A DNA stretch of 64,000 nucleotides from Longirhabdus pacifica (GCF_004115085.1 NZ_QXJP01000007.1:124001-188000); one strand, 5' to 3'; counted from the stretch's first letter, positions 1 through 8,446 are shown. Made by a program: numbers and translations. Notes: generated by a model not told the origin, from the letters alone.

Positions 1-785
1 GATCACTAACGCAAAGTTCCATTTTAAACGTAAAAGGGAACAGAGTAGATGCAGGCAAAGTCCAGTCGATACTTAGTATGCTGACGACAACTTCCACTTC
101 CTATATTTTATTAAGTTCACTCGACTGCGCTAGAAAACAATTAGCGATACACGGTTATGACATGGCTGAAAAATCGATTGAATTAGCCGAATACGCTAGA
201 CAAAAAATAAATAATATTGATGGTTTATATTGCTTTGGCAGTGAGATTTTAGATGACAATGCAGCGTATGCTTATGATCCAACTAAGATCACCATTCATG
301 TCAGTAAGCTTGGAATAACGGGACACGAAGTTGAGGTTTTCTTACGAGATGAGCACAACATCGAAGTTGAATTAAGCGATATGTACAATATATTATGTAT
401 TATAACCGCTGGGGACACGTTCGAAACTATTGATGCATTAGTACAAGCAATACAAACTTGTGTAAGTAAGGTCGGTAACGATGATGCAATGACTCAAATC
501 TCATTAAAAACACCAGATACTCCACAGCTTTCTCTCACGCCACGCGATGCATTTTATGCAGAGACGGAACTTATTCCACTAAAAGAAGCTGCTGGAAGAA
601 TCATGGCTGAGTTTATAATGATTTATCCACCCGGTATCCCTATTGTTATTCCGGGGGAAGTCATATCACAGACGAATATTGATTACGTCATAGAACATAT
701 CGAGGCAGGATATCCTGTACAAGGACCTGAAGATAAGACGATTGAGAACGTAAAAGTAATCGTTGAAAAGTCTGCTATAACTTAA
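1..785 (+). CDS. Orn/Lys/Arg decarboxylase family protein, C-terminal part (5' end outside window)
   Basis: The reading frame is open from the window edge (first full codon at 3) and upstream codons read SLTQSSILNVKGNRVD, typical of the middle of PLP-dependent fold-I amino-acid decarboxylases; the ATG at 78 is therefore internal. The C-terminal domain shows the family sequence IYPPGIPIVIPGE near the end. In Bacillaceae the family includes arginine decarboxylase SpeA (agmatine/polyamine synthesis) and YaaO. The PLP lysine lies outside the window, so substrate cannot be judged. The adjacent small DUF genes favour a speA-type locus (inference). It ends just before a bidirectional hairpin terminator. 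Confidence 0.88.
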   Translation, partial: SLTQSSILNVKGNRVDAGKVQSILSMLTTTSTSYILLSSLDCARKQLAIHGYDMAEKSIELAEYARQKINNIDGLYCFGSEILDDNAAYAYDPTKITIHVSKLGITGHEVEVFLRDEHNIEVELSDMYNILCIITAGDTFETIDALVQAIQTCVSKVGNDDAMTQISLKTPDTPQLSLTPRDAFYAETELIPLKEAAGRIMAEFIMIYPPGIPIVIPGEVISQTNIDYVIEHIEAGYPVQGPEDKTIENVKVIVEKSAIT

Positions 786-894
786 CTTAAGTCATAACTT
801 GATCCATCATATGAGCCTTAAATTAAACCCAATCTAAACGATAATTCGGTTCAAATCTTAAATATAATTTAACCAAATCTAACTAAAATAAAAA

Positions 895-943
895 ATAAAG
901 CAGCAATACATGTTTCTGTAGATAACATGTATTGCTGCTTTAT
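895..943. terminator. Bidirectional terminator
   Basis: A perfect 20-bp inverted repeat (ATAAAGCAGCAATACATGTT and its complement) around a 9-nt loop lies between convergent genes. The A-rich left flank gives a T-rich tail on the minus strand. Confidence 0.8.
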
Positions 944-958
944 CATATGACTGTACCA

Positions 959-1249
959 TTAATATTGATCTTGAAATTCTATCATTGGTAGACGTTTTTG
1001 CAACAAAATAGATAATTCCTTTGCTTCTTGTTTCGTTTGCGTATTAAACGTTTTTTGTAAATAATCTACATTGGATAAATCCTCGGCACTAAGGAGCGCA
1101 GACTTGCCTGTTTGCATACATACCACTAGCGGCTTTCCAAAAAATTGTTCTGTAAAGACGATAGCAATATCGTATCTAGCAACTTCTGAAGCAAATCCTA
1201 CAAAGTGCACCTGACAATTTTCATTTAAAGTATATAACCGATCAAACAT
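959..1249 (-). CDS. DUF3055-like small cytosolic protein
   Basis: This 96-residue protein has no signal peptide or membrane segment. The centre, with HFVGFASEVARYDIAIV then FFGKPLVVCMQTG, matches my memory of the Firmicutes family DUF3055, whose function is unknown. A ribosome site (GGAGG-like, on the minus strand just right of 1249) precedes the ATG. It is transcribed towards the decarboxylase gene and shares its terminator. Family assignment is from recall, not from a search. Confidence 0.7.
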   Translation of the reverse strand: MFDRLYTLNENCQVHFVGFASEVARYDIAIVFTEQFFGKPLVVCMQTGKSALLSAEDLSNVDYLQKTFNTQTKQEAKELSILLQKRLPMIEFQDQY

Positions 1250-1461
1250 AACACTCCTCCTTTAGCTTACAAAGTTATAAAGAGAATAATGCAATGCGTG
1301 TCTTTGTATAAAGATATTATATCATGAATGAATATGTCCTACTACTGTTACGTTGTGATTGTCATAAAGAAGACAAAAGGTGCAAAAATAAGATTTGAAT
1401 TGTCACCGATGTATGATCATGCTATTATATGGTAGGAAGAAGTAAAAAGGTAGGTGGGATC

Positions 1462-1923
1462 ATGAGTCAAAGCGCTTATATTAAATTGGTTAAAGGATCT
1501 TCTGTTTCATCTGTAAGTATAAATGAATTGCGAGACTTACTAGAACATTATCAAAATCAATTAGTGACCACTGGAAAACAATTGGGTTGGAGTTATGAAA
1601 ACGCTTCATTTCCTTATACATTTGAAACTAGCCCTGAAGGCGGGGAAGATTGGTTTTATTTGCGCGGTAAAAACGATCAATACTACAGCATATTATTAGG
1701 TATTGGTTCAGAACAATTAAAGAAAGATACTGAAACCGAAAGCGAAAGTCATAATGAAGAAGAGACTTCTTTACAACATTACATTCATGTCGTATTGCCA
1801 AAAGGAAGTACGCACGGGGATAAAGCAAAAGCAAATGAAATTTGCAAACATCTCGGCAAAAAACTAAAAGCAGAACTACATTTATTCAATGGAAGAATTT
1901 TATACTATAATCCTAGAAAATAG
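1462..1923 (+). CDS. DUF1885 family protein
   Basis: The protein has 153 residues. I place the start at ATG 1462 (MSQSAYIKLVKGS), preceded by GGTAGGTGGGAT; an in-frame ATG at 1429 has no ribosome site. The pattern SAYIKLV...INELRDLLEHYQ...TGKQLGWSYE...FPY fits the Bacillaceae DUF1885 family, small single-domain cytoplasmic proteins with no known role. An acidic linker (around residues 90-105) separates two halves. A strong terminator follows directly, so the gene is monocistronic. Confidence 0.78.
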   Translation: MSQSAYIKLVKGSSVSSVSINELRDLLEHYQNQLVTTGKQLGWSYENASFPYTFETSPEGGEDWFYLRGKNDQYYSILLGIGSEQLKKDTETESESHNEEETSLQHYIHVVLPKGSTHGDKAKANEICKHLGKKLKAELHLFNGRILYYNPRK

Positions 1924-1936
1924 AATGGTTTAAAAT

Positions 1937-1970
1937 AAAATCGCCTCTGACGTATGCAGAGGCGATTTTT
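1937..1970 (+). terminator. Intrinsic terminator of the DUF1885 gene
   Basis: The stem AAAATCGCCTCTG / CAGAGGCGATTTT with a 7-nt loop is followed by a T tract, 13 bases after the stop codon. Confidence 0.88.
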
Positions 1971-2021
1971 GCATTTGCTTTCTTTGTAAATATGAAGATG
2001 CGAGTAAGTTATATTCATGTG

Positions 2022-2300
2022 TTAATGACGAGAAGATTCAGATGCGAGTTGAAAATATTTTTCTGATACTCCACTCCACTCCGTCTCATCAGTCACTTCC
2101 ACTAATAATTCTCCCTCAGGCTTTTTCTCAATACGAAGTAACATAGCTCCAGCTTCAATATTTTCTTCTTCTAGTAAGACAGCATAATAGTTTCCGTTAA
2201 ATTTGAATACTTCTGCAATAAAAAATTGCACTACATTCCCTTTTTGATCTGGAATAGAGACCATTATACATTCATTTTCATTCGTTTGTACATTATACAT
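2022..2300 (-). CDS. DUF1292 family (YrzB-like) protein
   Basis: This 92-residue acidic protein has the DUF1292 layout: a short strand-rich stretch (ECIMVSIPDQKGNVVQF), YYAVLLEEE, then acidic strands ending in EWSGVSEKYFQL, where relatives carry EEEW..V.E.F. The family is widespread in Firmicutes and has no assigned function. A GGGGGGATTTA ribosome site precedes ATG 2300. It lies about 20 bp downstream of the secreted stalk-domain gene and may be co-transcribed with it. Confidence 0.72.
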   Translation of the reverse strand: MYNVQTNENECIMVSIPDQKGNVVQFFIAEVFKFNGNYYAVLLEEENIEAGAMLLRIEKKPEGELLVEVTDETEWSGVSEKYFQLASESSRH

Positions 2301-2321
2301 TAAATCCCCCCAAACAGTTTG

Positions 2322-2909
2322 TTACTTTTCTACAGAATGAACAATACGTTGAGAAACTAAGTAATATTCATCATCACCTGCCTTTTTCATATAGATATTA
2401 ACAGCATATTTCCCTGTTTCTTCAAAAGACAAAGAAATGTTGGAGATGTTGAACCACATGCTCCCTTTCACTCCTGCACCGAGATTAGATACCTGCTCTT
2501 CCTTCTCAAAGACGACAGTGCCACTTGGATTTTCAATGGTGGCTTTTACACTATCTAGAGATAATTGTACACTATCTATATGCGTATTGATAATAAATTC
2601 GTAATTTCCTTTGTAAACATCACCAAATGGAAGCTTATCTGATGCATTTTGTAATGTGATATGCACATTCGGGTTGTATAGATAAGACTTCTCTTCTTGC
2701 TGATTCCAATCTGTTACACCGTTCGTGCTATTTTGAATGTCGCGTAATTTTACGTACGTATTATTCTCATAAATCCATCCGTCATAATCATCGCCATTTA
2801 AATTTACTTCAATTGGTTTTACATTGATAGATTGCAAGGTATCCACCGCATAAACAGAAGCTGCACCAACCAATCCAAGTATCAACATCACACCAAATAC
2901 TTTTTTCAT
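2322..2909 (-). CDS. Secreted protein with a stalk/copper-amine-oxidase-N-like segment
   Basis: I start at ATG 2909 because GGAGGAAG lies just upstream and the product then opens with a classical signal peptide, MKKVFGVMLILGLVGAASVYA. An earlier ATG at 2924 would place the ribosome site inside the gene. Residues about 30-60 (VKPIEVNLNG...YVKLRDIQ) resemble the stalk motif found in copper amine oxidase N-terminal-like domains of Gram-positive cell-surface proteins. The rest is predicted beta-rich and ends in VSQRIVHSVEK. No catalytic motif is visible. Likely exported; role unknown. Confidence 0.65.
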   Translation of the reverse strand: MKKVFGVMLILGLVGAASVYAVDTLQSINVKPIEVNLNGDDYDGWIYENNTYVKLRDIQNSTNGVTDWNQQEEKSYLYNPNVHITLQNASDKLPFGDVYKGNYEFIINTHIDSVQLSLDSVKATIENPSGTVVFEKEEQVSNLGAGVKGSMWFNISNISLSFEETGKYAVNIYMKKAGDDEYYLVSQRIVHSVEK

Positions 2910-3018
2910 TATATCTTCCTCCACTATCGCGCATTATTTATAAGTTTATACTCCAGTATGACGCATTTGTTGCGTCTCCAAATAAAATTTATATTGTAAA
3001 TACAGTAAAGAAACAAAA

Positions 3019-3071
3019 AAAGATGAATAACACACCTATATTTCTAACATATAGGAATATTACTCATCTTT
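3019..3071 (-). terminator. Terminator of the DUF3892 gene
   Basis: The outer stem AAAGATGAATAA / TTACTCATCTTT and inner stem CCTATAT / ATATAGG are followed on the minus strand by a run of seven T. Confidence 0.8.
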
Positions 3072-3103
3072 ATATACATTGCAATACAAATGCAAACTTT
3101 CGT

Positions 3104-3334
3104 TTAAAACAATGGGAGGTTATCCAAATTATTTGTCGGGTCTCCGTCCGCATTACCTCGAATATACATCAGACCGTTTTTCCCTTTAAATACATTCGCC
3201 CCAAGCACATTGCCGTTGTTTACTTCCTGCAGTGCCTGCTCATAATCTAAGTGTCTTCCGCCAGACGTTTGGAATGCAACAATGTCCCCATCTGCATTTT
3301 TTCTAACTGCGGAAAATGTTTCTCTATTTTGCAA
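3104..3334 (-). CDS. DUF3892 family protein
   Basis: The core AVRKNADGDIVAFQTSGG...ANVFKGKNGLMYIRGNADGD ending NLDNLPLF is the DUF3892 signature, a small Firmicutes family of unknown function. The open frame can be extended to ATG 3388, but nothing like a ribosome site precedes that ATG. By contrast AAAGGAGATGG lies at 3341-3352, about 11 bases before TTG 3334, so I start there (77 residues, beginning at the conserved part). The gene ends in its own terminator. Confidence 0.75.
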   Translation of the reverse strand: MQNRETFSAVRKNADGDIVAFQTSGGRHLDYEQALQEVNNGNVLGANVFKGKNGLMYIRGNADGDPTNNLDNLPLF

Positions 3335-3417
3335 GATAAATCCATCTCCTTTTACATGATTAAGAGTATTAATGTTACCCAAAAACATGAAAAAGATTCG
3401 GTATCACACTAATGTTA

Positions 3418-3861
3418 TTAGACTAAAGATTTTTGCATACGTATATGTTCGATATTCGCATCGAGAAACACTTCTTCACTAACTGCTACGTACCCTAGTT
3501 TTTCATAAAATGTCCTTGCCTGACACTGTGCATCTAATATTGCTGCAGTGTAACCTAAATCTTTTGCAAGTTCCTCTAAGCCAACTAATAGAACTTTGCC
3601 TTTCCCGCTTCCTCTCCACGATTGTAATATCGCAATGCGTTGTAGCTTTGCGGTAGAAGCATCTTTATAGGAGATCAAACGACCGGTACCAACAGATTCA
3701 CCACCCTGTTGAAGTAAAATATGATGAGCTTGTCCAAGCTGATCATATTCGTCGATTTCTAAATCTAATGCTACATGTTGTTCTTTTACGAACACTTCTT
3801 TTCGAATATGTAAGCACTCATTCAATGCTTCTTCTGTTTTTACTTGTATGATTTCTGTCAT
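3418..3861 (-). CDS. yjcF: GNAT family N-acetyltransferase, YjcF-like
   Basis: This 147-residue single-domain acetyltransferase opens with IRKEVFVKEQHVALDLEIDEYD and contains a Q/RxxGxG/A-type acetyl-CoA loop (WRGSGKGK) and a C-terminal ARTFYEKLGYV helix-strand, as in B. subtilis YjcF and E. coli ElaA. The acceptor substrate of this subfamily is not established. It lies 18 bp after cvfC on the same strand and is probably co-transcribed with kapB-cvfC. Confidence 0.8.
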   Translation of the reverse strand: MTEIIQVKTEEALNECLHIRKEVFVKEQHVALDLEIDEYDQLGQAHHILLQQGGESVGTGRLISYKDASTAKLQRIAILQSWRGSGKGKVLLVGLEELAKDLGYTAAILDAQCQARTFYEKLGYVAVSEEVFLDANIEHIRMQKSLV

Positions 3862-3879
3862 TATCCCACCACTTTTTAT

Positions 3880-5019
3880 CTATTCGTTTTCATCATGACC
3901 TTGTCTTACTCTCGTCATTTGCTGCCACACTGTACCTGCAGCTTTTTCTCCACTTTCAATTCTTTGGATGGCCATCTGTATTTGTAATTTCACTTCGAAT
4001 TCCGAATCATGCTGTGCTTTTTTCAGCGCATCTAATGCGGTCTCATCTCCTACTTCATATAAATACCTAGCAGCACGCCAACGCACTAATTTATTATCAT
4101 CCGACAAACAAGCTGCCATCGGTTTTATAGCGTCTGGATCTGCAATATCAGAAAGTGTGTCTCCAGCTGTTCTCCTTACTACAGCAGAGCGATCTTGTAG
4201 CGCTTTATATAATAAAGGCAGTACCACTTTACCACCAATTTCTCCAAGATAAACAACCGCTAATCTTCTGACGGTCATTTTTTCATCCGCAAGTGCTTTC
4301 TCTATCACGGTTCTGTTTTCTAATGTAGGTTCCATTTGCTCCAGTGCTGCGTATCGTTTTCTCCAATCTGTGTCTTGGAAAATGTGCAATACCTCATCGA
4401 CACTCATATGTTTTGTTATGATGTTGATTTCTTCCCCTGGCTTTATTTTTTGAGCTTGTGTTTGCAATGCAGTTAAACGCTCATCATCATAAGCAGCTTC
4501 TAGTTCTTCCAACACTTCTGATGCAATTTCTTTCAATTCACCATAGCGAACGCCATAGTCTTCCAGTGTTCTTTCCTTGATTAAATTAGGGGAAGCCATA
4601 CCTGCATTCATCGCTGCATCTACAAATCTTGGTGCAAGAGACTCTCTTACTTCTTCCATTTCCGTTTTGACACGAATTTGCATCGGTATTTTGCGGAACG
4701 TTTGCACATATACATGGACTTCACCGAAATCATCTGTCATTTGTGCGTCGCTTTGCTCTCCACCATCTTGCTCTCCAAAAATTTGTTTTATTTGATTAAG
4801 GATGGACAACCAATCTGCATTGGCCACACGATCCACTGCAATAAAATCTGCTGTTTGAAAAACACTCTTCACTCCCTCAATATGAAGTAACTTCGTAATG
4901 TATGAAGGAGCTTTATCTATATGTTCTGTTGTATACGTTCTAGCTTTTGAAACCGATTCATCCATATTTAATTTCATCGTATTCGGACTCGGTGTAGGCT
5001 CGATAGAAAGTATATTCAC
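3880..5019 (-). CDS. cvfC: CvfC/YpgR-type protein (Nfu-N domain plus HEAT repeats)
   Basis: An N-terminal Nfu-N-like domain (ILSIEPTPSPNTMKLNMD, about residues 3-90) is joined to a long helical region and C-terminal HEAT-like repeats (RRLAVVYLGEIG, VRRTAGDTLSDI, VRWRAARYLYEVGD). This is the layout of staphylococcal conserved virulence factor C and B. subtilis YpgR. The start is placed at GTG 5019, preceded by GAGGTGAAACCA; a GTG at 5052 would overlap kapB by 23 bases and lacks a ribosome site. The kapB stop overlaps the ribosome site, indicating translational coupling. Biochemical function is unknown; a link to Fe-S proteins is only suggested by the Nfu-N domain. Confidence 0.82.
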   Translation of the reverse strand: MNILSIEPTPSPNTMKLNMDESVSKARTYTTEHIDKAPSYITKLLHIEGVKSVFQTADFIAVDRVANADWLSILNQIKQIFGEQDGGEQSDAQMTDDFGEVHVYVQTFRKIPMQIRVKTEMEEVRESLAPRFVDAAMNAGMASPNLIKERTLEDYGVRYGELKEIASEVLEELEAAYDDERLTALQTQAQKIKPGEEINIITKHMSVDEVLHIFQDTDWRKRYAALEQMEPTLENRTVIEKALADEKMTVRRLAVVYLGEIGGKVVLPLLYKALQDRSAVVRRTAGDTLSDIADPDAIKPMAACLSDDNKLVRWRAARYLYEVGDETALDALKKAQHDSEFEVKLQIQMAIQRIESGEKAAGTVWQQMTRVRQGHDENE

Positions 5020-5029
5020 TGGTTTCACC

Positions 5030-5407
5030 TCAATATTGTTTTTGCAAATCACTTAAATGATGTAATGACATTTGTGCCCATTTCACTAGGTGTTCCATAC
5101 TGGCGATCTCTTTTTGCAAAGCTGCCTGAAGAGAAACATCATATGAAGGTATTTGTCCCATGTATTTTTTTATTTGTGCATTAGCCACTCGTGCTTTCTC
5201 TAAATAGGCAAGTGCTTTTCTCTGGTGAAACATCGCTACGTCTGTTTCGTACTGATGATGTAAGTCTCCTTGCTTAGGATGCTCTAATACGGCCAATATT
5301 TCTACAATAGCAGTACTTTCTCTTTTTTCCACTAACTTCGCAACATATACCCCACTCTTATAATTCACTTGAACAATGGAATCTGGAGATACATCCATCT
5401 TTTCCAA
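5030..5407 (-). CDS. kapB: Kinase-associated protein B, KapB
   Basis: The protein has 125 residues with the KapB sequence VQVNYKSGVYVAKLVE...VEILAVLEHPKQGDLHHQYETDVAMFHQRKALAYLEKA. In B. subtilis KapB supports KinB signalling into the sporulation phosphorelay. No signal peptide or lipobox is present here despite the historical lipoprotein name. The start is TTG 5407 with AAGGAGGG seven bases upstream; ATG 5398 is a weaker alternative. It is first in an apparent kapB-cvfC-yjcF unit. Confidence 0.85.
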   Translation of the reverse strand: MEKMDVSPDSIVQVNYKSGVYVAKLVEKRESTAIVEILAVLEHPKQGDLHHQYETDVAMFHQRKALAYLEKARVANAQIKKYMGQIPSYDVSLQAALQKEIASMEHLVKWAQMSLHHLSDLQKQY

Positions 5408-5607
5408 ATCGGTTCCCTCCTTTATGTATAAAAATATGTATGTAAAAAGACATGAACGATTGAGAACATTTCTCTATTACCTTTTCATTGTATTACGCTT
5501 GCTCTGCTTCATGCAACTGTCCGCTACTTCAAAGTAGAATTATAAAAGGAAATATGATACAATTTGTGATTATATACGCAACATTCAATAAGGAGGAACC
5601 ATTAGCC

Positions 5608-5949
5608 ATGTGGAAAGAAATCACAAGTAAAGAACAATGGGAACAAGTTTTACAAGATTCCAAAGAACACTCTACCATTGTATTTAAACATAGTACGGCG
5701 TGTCCTATTAGTGCCCAAGCACTAAAGGAGTATGAGCAATTTCTATCAGAGAACCCTCCAACTCATGTACAGTATACATTAGTAAAAGTCATCGAAACCA
5801 GAGAAGTATCCAATCAAATTGCTGCTGATTTGGATGTGAAGCATGAATCTCCACAAGTCATATTATTAGAAAATCAAGAAGCAGCTTGGAACGATTCTCA
5901 TCGACAAATTACCGTTTCTAACATACAATCCGCTTTAGTGGAAAAGTAA
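5608..5949 (+). CDS. ytxJ: Bacillithiol system redox-active protein YtxJ
   Basis: A thioredoxin-fold protein of 113 residues with the single-cysteine motif HSTACPIS (Cys32), characteristic of YtxJ, a monothiol bacilliredoxin-like protein of bacillithiol users. ATG 5608 follows AAGGAGG; the frame is open further upstream but without another ribosome site. A terminator shared with the convergent gene follows. The product is presumably cytosolic and acts in thiol-disulfide exchange with bacillithiolated proteins (family knowledge). Confidence 0.85.
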   Translation: MWKEITSKEQWEQVLQDSKEHSTIVFKHSTACPISAQALKEYEQFLSENPPTHVQYTLVKVIETREVSNQIAADLDVKHESPQVILLENQEAAWNDSHRQITVSNIQSALVEK

Positions 5950-5974
5950 AATGATATAAAATACTATAAAAAAA

Positions 5975-6022
5975 GCCTTTTAGTGATGGTTCACATTATC
6001 CACTAGAAGGCTTCATTTTTTT
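5975..6022. terminator. Terminator between ytxJ and the convergent Gly-Tyr repeat gene
   Basis: Stem GCCTTTTAGTG / CACTAGAAGGC (one mismatch), T tract on the plus strand, and A tract upstream giving T residues on the minus strand. Confidence 0.8.
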
Positions 6023-6040
6023 GGAGTATACCATCCTATT

Positions 6041-6424
6041 TTAAATGAAGAATAAGAAAGGTACTGCGAAAAGCAGTGCTAAAGCTGCGAATGAAAAAAA
6101 CGCTCTACCAGGATAACCATATCCCCCGTATCCACCATATCCTCCGTAACCACCATAACCGCCGTATCCGCCATATCCTCCGTATGTGGATATCGTCGCC
6201 TTCCCTTTTGCTTTTCTATTCATCTGAGAAAGTTGTTTTTTTGCCCTTTTTGCATTAGTAGATATTCTCCCTGGCCCACCAAATCCTTGAGAGATGTATA
6301 GTCCAGTTTGATTTATTTCATTTAATGTACCGTATACATAGCGCCCATCTTGCAGCACAGCACATACAGGTCTTCCTATATGAGGTTGACAACCACTGTA
6401 TGAAATCGGGTAAATTTGATTCAC
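6041..6424 (-). CDS. Gly-Tyr repeat protein with N-terminal beta domain and C-terminal membrane segment
   Basis: Residues about 1-50 (HIGRPVCAVLQDGRYVYGTLNEI...GLYISQGF) look like a small Sm/barrel-like fold that occurs in Bacillaceae proteins of unknown role. A basic stretch (NAKRAKKQLSQMNRKAKGK) leads into eight YGG-type repeats (YGGYGG...) and then one hydrophobic helix (FFSFAALALLFAVPFLFFI). The DNA repeat unit is nine bases or a multiple of three. The combination suggests a membrane-anchored, possibly spore-envelope protein (inference). Start ATG 6424 follows AGGAGGAGG. Confidence 0.7.
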   Translation of the reverse strand: MNQIYPISYSGCQPHIGRPVCAVLQDGRYVYGTLNEINQTGLYISQGFGGPGRISTNAKRAKKQLSQMNRKAKGKATISTYGGYGGYGGYGGYGGYGGYGGYGYPGRAFFSFAALALLFAVPFLFFI

Positions 6425-6554
6425 TTATCCAAGCCTCCTCCTATCTAGTATATTACCGTGTTCTTTTATATCATATGTGCAACGTGGAGTTCGGCTTGGA
6501 TTATTGACTATTTTAGTGAAAAGAAATTTGTGAATTTGCATTAACTGTATAAGA

Positions 6555-6752
6555 CTATACGCTGTAGTCCACATAATTGCCTAGCGTTTTTTTGAATAGA
6601 GCATCCTGTTGCTTTTGCTGCTCTTCATCTACATTTCGCTGTTTACGATTATATGGAAATATCGGAGTAACTTTTGATATACGCCTCTGAGGAGTAATAG
6701 GATGATAAATGATGGGATGAGTATGGACAACATACTTTGCATCGATATACAT
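6555..6752 (-). CDS. Small hypothetical protein
   Basis: A 65-residue basic, Pro/His-rich protein (MYIDAKYVVHTHPIIYHPITPQRRIS) with a Gln-rich helical tail. It is not recognised. I accept it because GGGAGGTG precedes ATG 6752 at ideal spacing and it sits directly downstream of the HAD gene on the same strand (15-bp gap). Composition is similar to small spore-associated proteins but that is only an impression. Confidence 0.55.
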   Translation of the reverse strand: MYIDAKYVVHTHPIIYHPITPQRRISKVTPIFPYNRKQRNVDEEQQKQQDALFKKTLGNYVDYSV

Positions 6753-6767
6753 AATCACACCTCCCGT

Positions 6768-7529
6768 TTACGAAGAGATTGATGCTGGTCGATGAGCTCC
6801 TGTTGTATGTTCTGTAATAATGGACACTGCCTGACGCAAGTTTTGAGATTGATAAAACCTATTCTGTTTTAAGTGGTCAATGTTAAACTTGTTATATTCC
6901 CACTCTTTTTCTGCTGGAATATGAATAGCATGTACGTTTGCTTTTAGTGCAGGCATAATATCGGTACGTTCAGAGTTACCGATCATCCATGTGTGATTTC
7001 TACTGACTTGGTTCCGATTTAAAATAGCATCAAAAACTTCATACGTTTTATGTTTTGTAACGTAAACCCGGTCCTGAAAATAAGAGCCCAATTGTAGTTG
7101 ATTGATTTTATTTTTTTGAACTTCTTCGTCTCCACCCGTATACAAATACAAATGGTGACCTTCGTTTTGCAGTTGTTCTAATGACTGTGCCATTTGCGGA
7201 TAAGGCTCTATTTGACGGTCATAAATAGAATATCCTAGTTCATGGAACATCTTTTTTCTACGATGACAAACGTCCTCACCATGTTGCTCTGCGAAATAAA
7301 CATAGGTGTTCACAAGCGATTCAGGGAAACCTTCCTTTGTTAAACCTACTTGATGAATACCTTCCATGTCGATTTGTAACTGTTTGTCTAAAACATCTTG
7401 CTTTTTAAATGAAGACTCAGGAATGAGCTTATCTAGTTCTTCTGTAAATGTGTGAAGAATTTCCCTATAATATTTGTTGCAATGTACCAAGGTGTCATCT
7501 AAATCAAAAAATATATGCTGTTTTACCAT
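6768..7529 (-). CDS. HAD superfamily hydrolase
   Basis: The 253-residue protein has all four HAD motifs: motif I FFDLDDTL (nucleophile Asp9, acid Asp11), motif II YLYTGG, motif III Lys in VTKHKTYEVF, and motif IV IGNSERTDIMPA. A helical cap of about 90 residues sits between motifs I and II (C1 cap), as in phosphoglycolate-phosphatase-like members. The substrate cannot be told. The C-terminal 30 residues are a low-complexity tail. It probably heads an operon with the small gene at 6555. Confidence 0.82.
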   Translation of the reverse strand: MVKQHIFFDLDDTLVHCNKYYREILHTFTEELDKLIPESSFKKQDVLDKQLQIDMEGIHQVGLTKEGFPESLVNTYVYFAEQHGEDVCHRRKKMFHELGYSIYDRQIEPYPQMAQSLEQLQNEGHHLYLYTGGDEEVQKNKINQLQLGSYFQDRVYVTKHKTYEVFDAILNRNQVSRNHTWMIGNSERTDIMPALKANVHAIHIPAEKEWEYNKFNIDHLKQNRFYQSQNLRQAVSIITEHTTGAHRPASISS

Positions 7530-7627
7530 CTACACTAGTCCACTCCCATGTTTTTATCTCTTTTCTATATTATATCATGAGGCACCCTATGTGATAAACC
7601 AGATTACGATTCTCGCTACTCATATTA

Positions 7628-8353
7628 TTACTCATATAATATGAAATACTGTTCTACTGCCATTACTATCGCATCACTTAATTGGCTTTGCCCTTTATCA
7701 GTCGTTAACCATCGTCGATCGTGTTCACTACTAATAAAGCCGAGTTCTATAATGACGGCAGGAGCTTGAACGTAATTTAAAATATAATACGGTTTACCGA
7801 CAACCGTGCGTCTTTGTTTATCATACACATCGTTTAATTGATGCTGAATAAGCACTGCTAAACGGTAGCTTTGCAGTGTTTTCCCTTTTTTTTGATATAA
7901 AACGATCGGTCCAGAAGCCTTAGATTGTGAAATATTGACGTGAATACTTAAAACCATTTGCGGGTTGATGTGATTAGCTAACTCCTTACGCTGCGCTAAA
8001 TCTTTTCGATGTCTGGAAGGTATGCGAAGCCACTGATTGTCTTCGCTTAGTGCATAATCACCATCTCTATTCAATATAACATCATACCCGTTGCTACTTA
8101 GTTGATCATATAGTTTTTTACTTACTTGAAGGTTAATATGTTTTTCCTGAAAATGACGATAAACAGCACCGCCATCAACTCCACCATGTCCAACATCAAT
8201 AAAAACCTGAGGCGATGGGTAAGCTTTGTTGGCTTTATGAGTATGATTGGTACTGGATTCATTTAAATACATGGGCACAGCATGAACGTTGTGAGATACA
8301 AAAAAGAAAAAAACAACAAGGGTGAGATACAACACAACATGAGGCTTATACAT
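7628..8353 (-). CDS. N-acetylmuramoyl-L-alanine amidase (Amidase_3, CwlD-like)
   Basis: An exported zinc amidase that cuts the MurNAc-L-Ala bond of peptidoglycan. The zinc and catalytic residues of Amidase_3 are visible: His56 in DVGHGG, Glu70, His138 in SIHVN and Glu203 in IIELGF. A hydrophobic signal/anchor (residues 5-25) starts the protein. I use ATG 8353 because AGAGGAAG lies eight bases upstream; ATG 8389 lacks a site. Length (241) and single-domain layout resemble CwlD, which makes muramic delta-lactam in the spore cortex, but no lineage-specific residue proves that role. Confidence 0.82.
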   Translation of the reverse strand: MYKPHVVLYLTLVVFFFFVSHNVHAVPMYLNESSTNHTHKANKAYPSPQVFIDVGHGGVDGGAVYRHFQEKHINLQVSKKLYDQLSSNGYDVILNRDGDYALSEDNQWLRIPSRHRKDLAQRKELANHINPQMVLSIHVNISQSKASGPIVLYQKKGKTLQSYRLAVLIQHQLNDVYDKQRRTVVGKPYYILNYVQAPAVIIELGFISSEHDRRWLTTDKGQSQLSDAIVMAVEQYFILYE

Positions 8354-8420
8354 AAAGGCGCTTCCTCTCTGTAGGTAGTAGCTTGTCATGTAAAATCATT
8401 GAAATTTCTATATCAAGACC

Positions 8421-8446
8421 TTTACGCCTGGCTACTGAGGCGCAAA
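8421..8446 (-). repeat. Dispersed hairpin element, diverged copy
   Basis: On the minus strand the stem TTTGCGCCT / AGGCGTAAA encloses loop CAGTAGCC. About 65 bases including flanks align with the tandem units at 49359-49724 (shared GAAATAATG upstream and TGATAT.GAAATTTC downstream), with the loop edges CAG..GCC conserved. The stem change A to G creates a G-U pair and preserves folding. Confidence 0.65.

Noticed and set aside
3335-3388. N-terminal extension of the DUF3892 protein to ATG 3388
   Set aside because: No ribosome site before that ATG, whereas AAAGGAGATGG precedes TTG 3334 and the family begins there.
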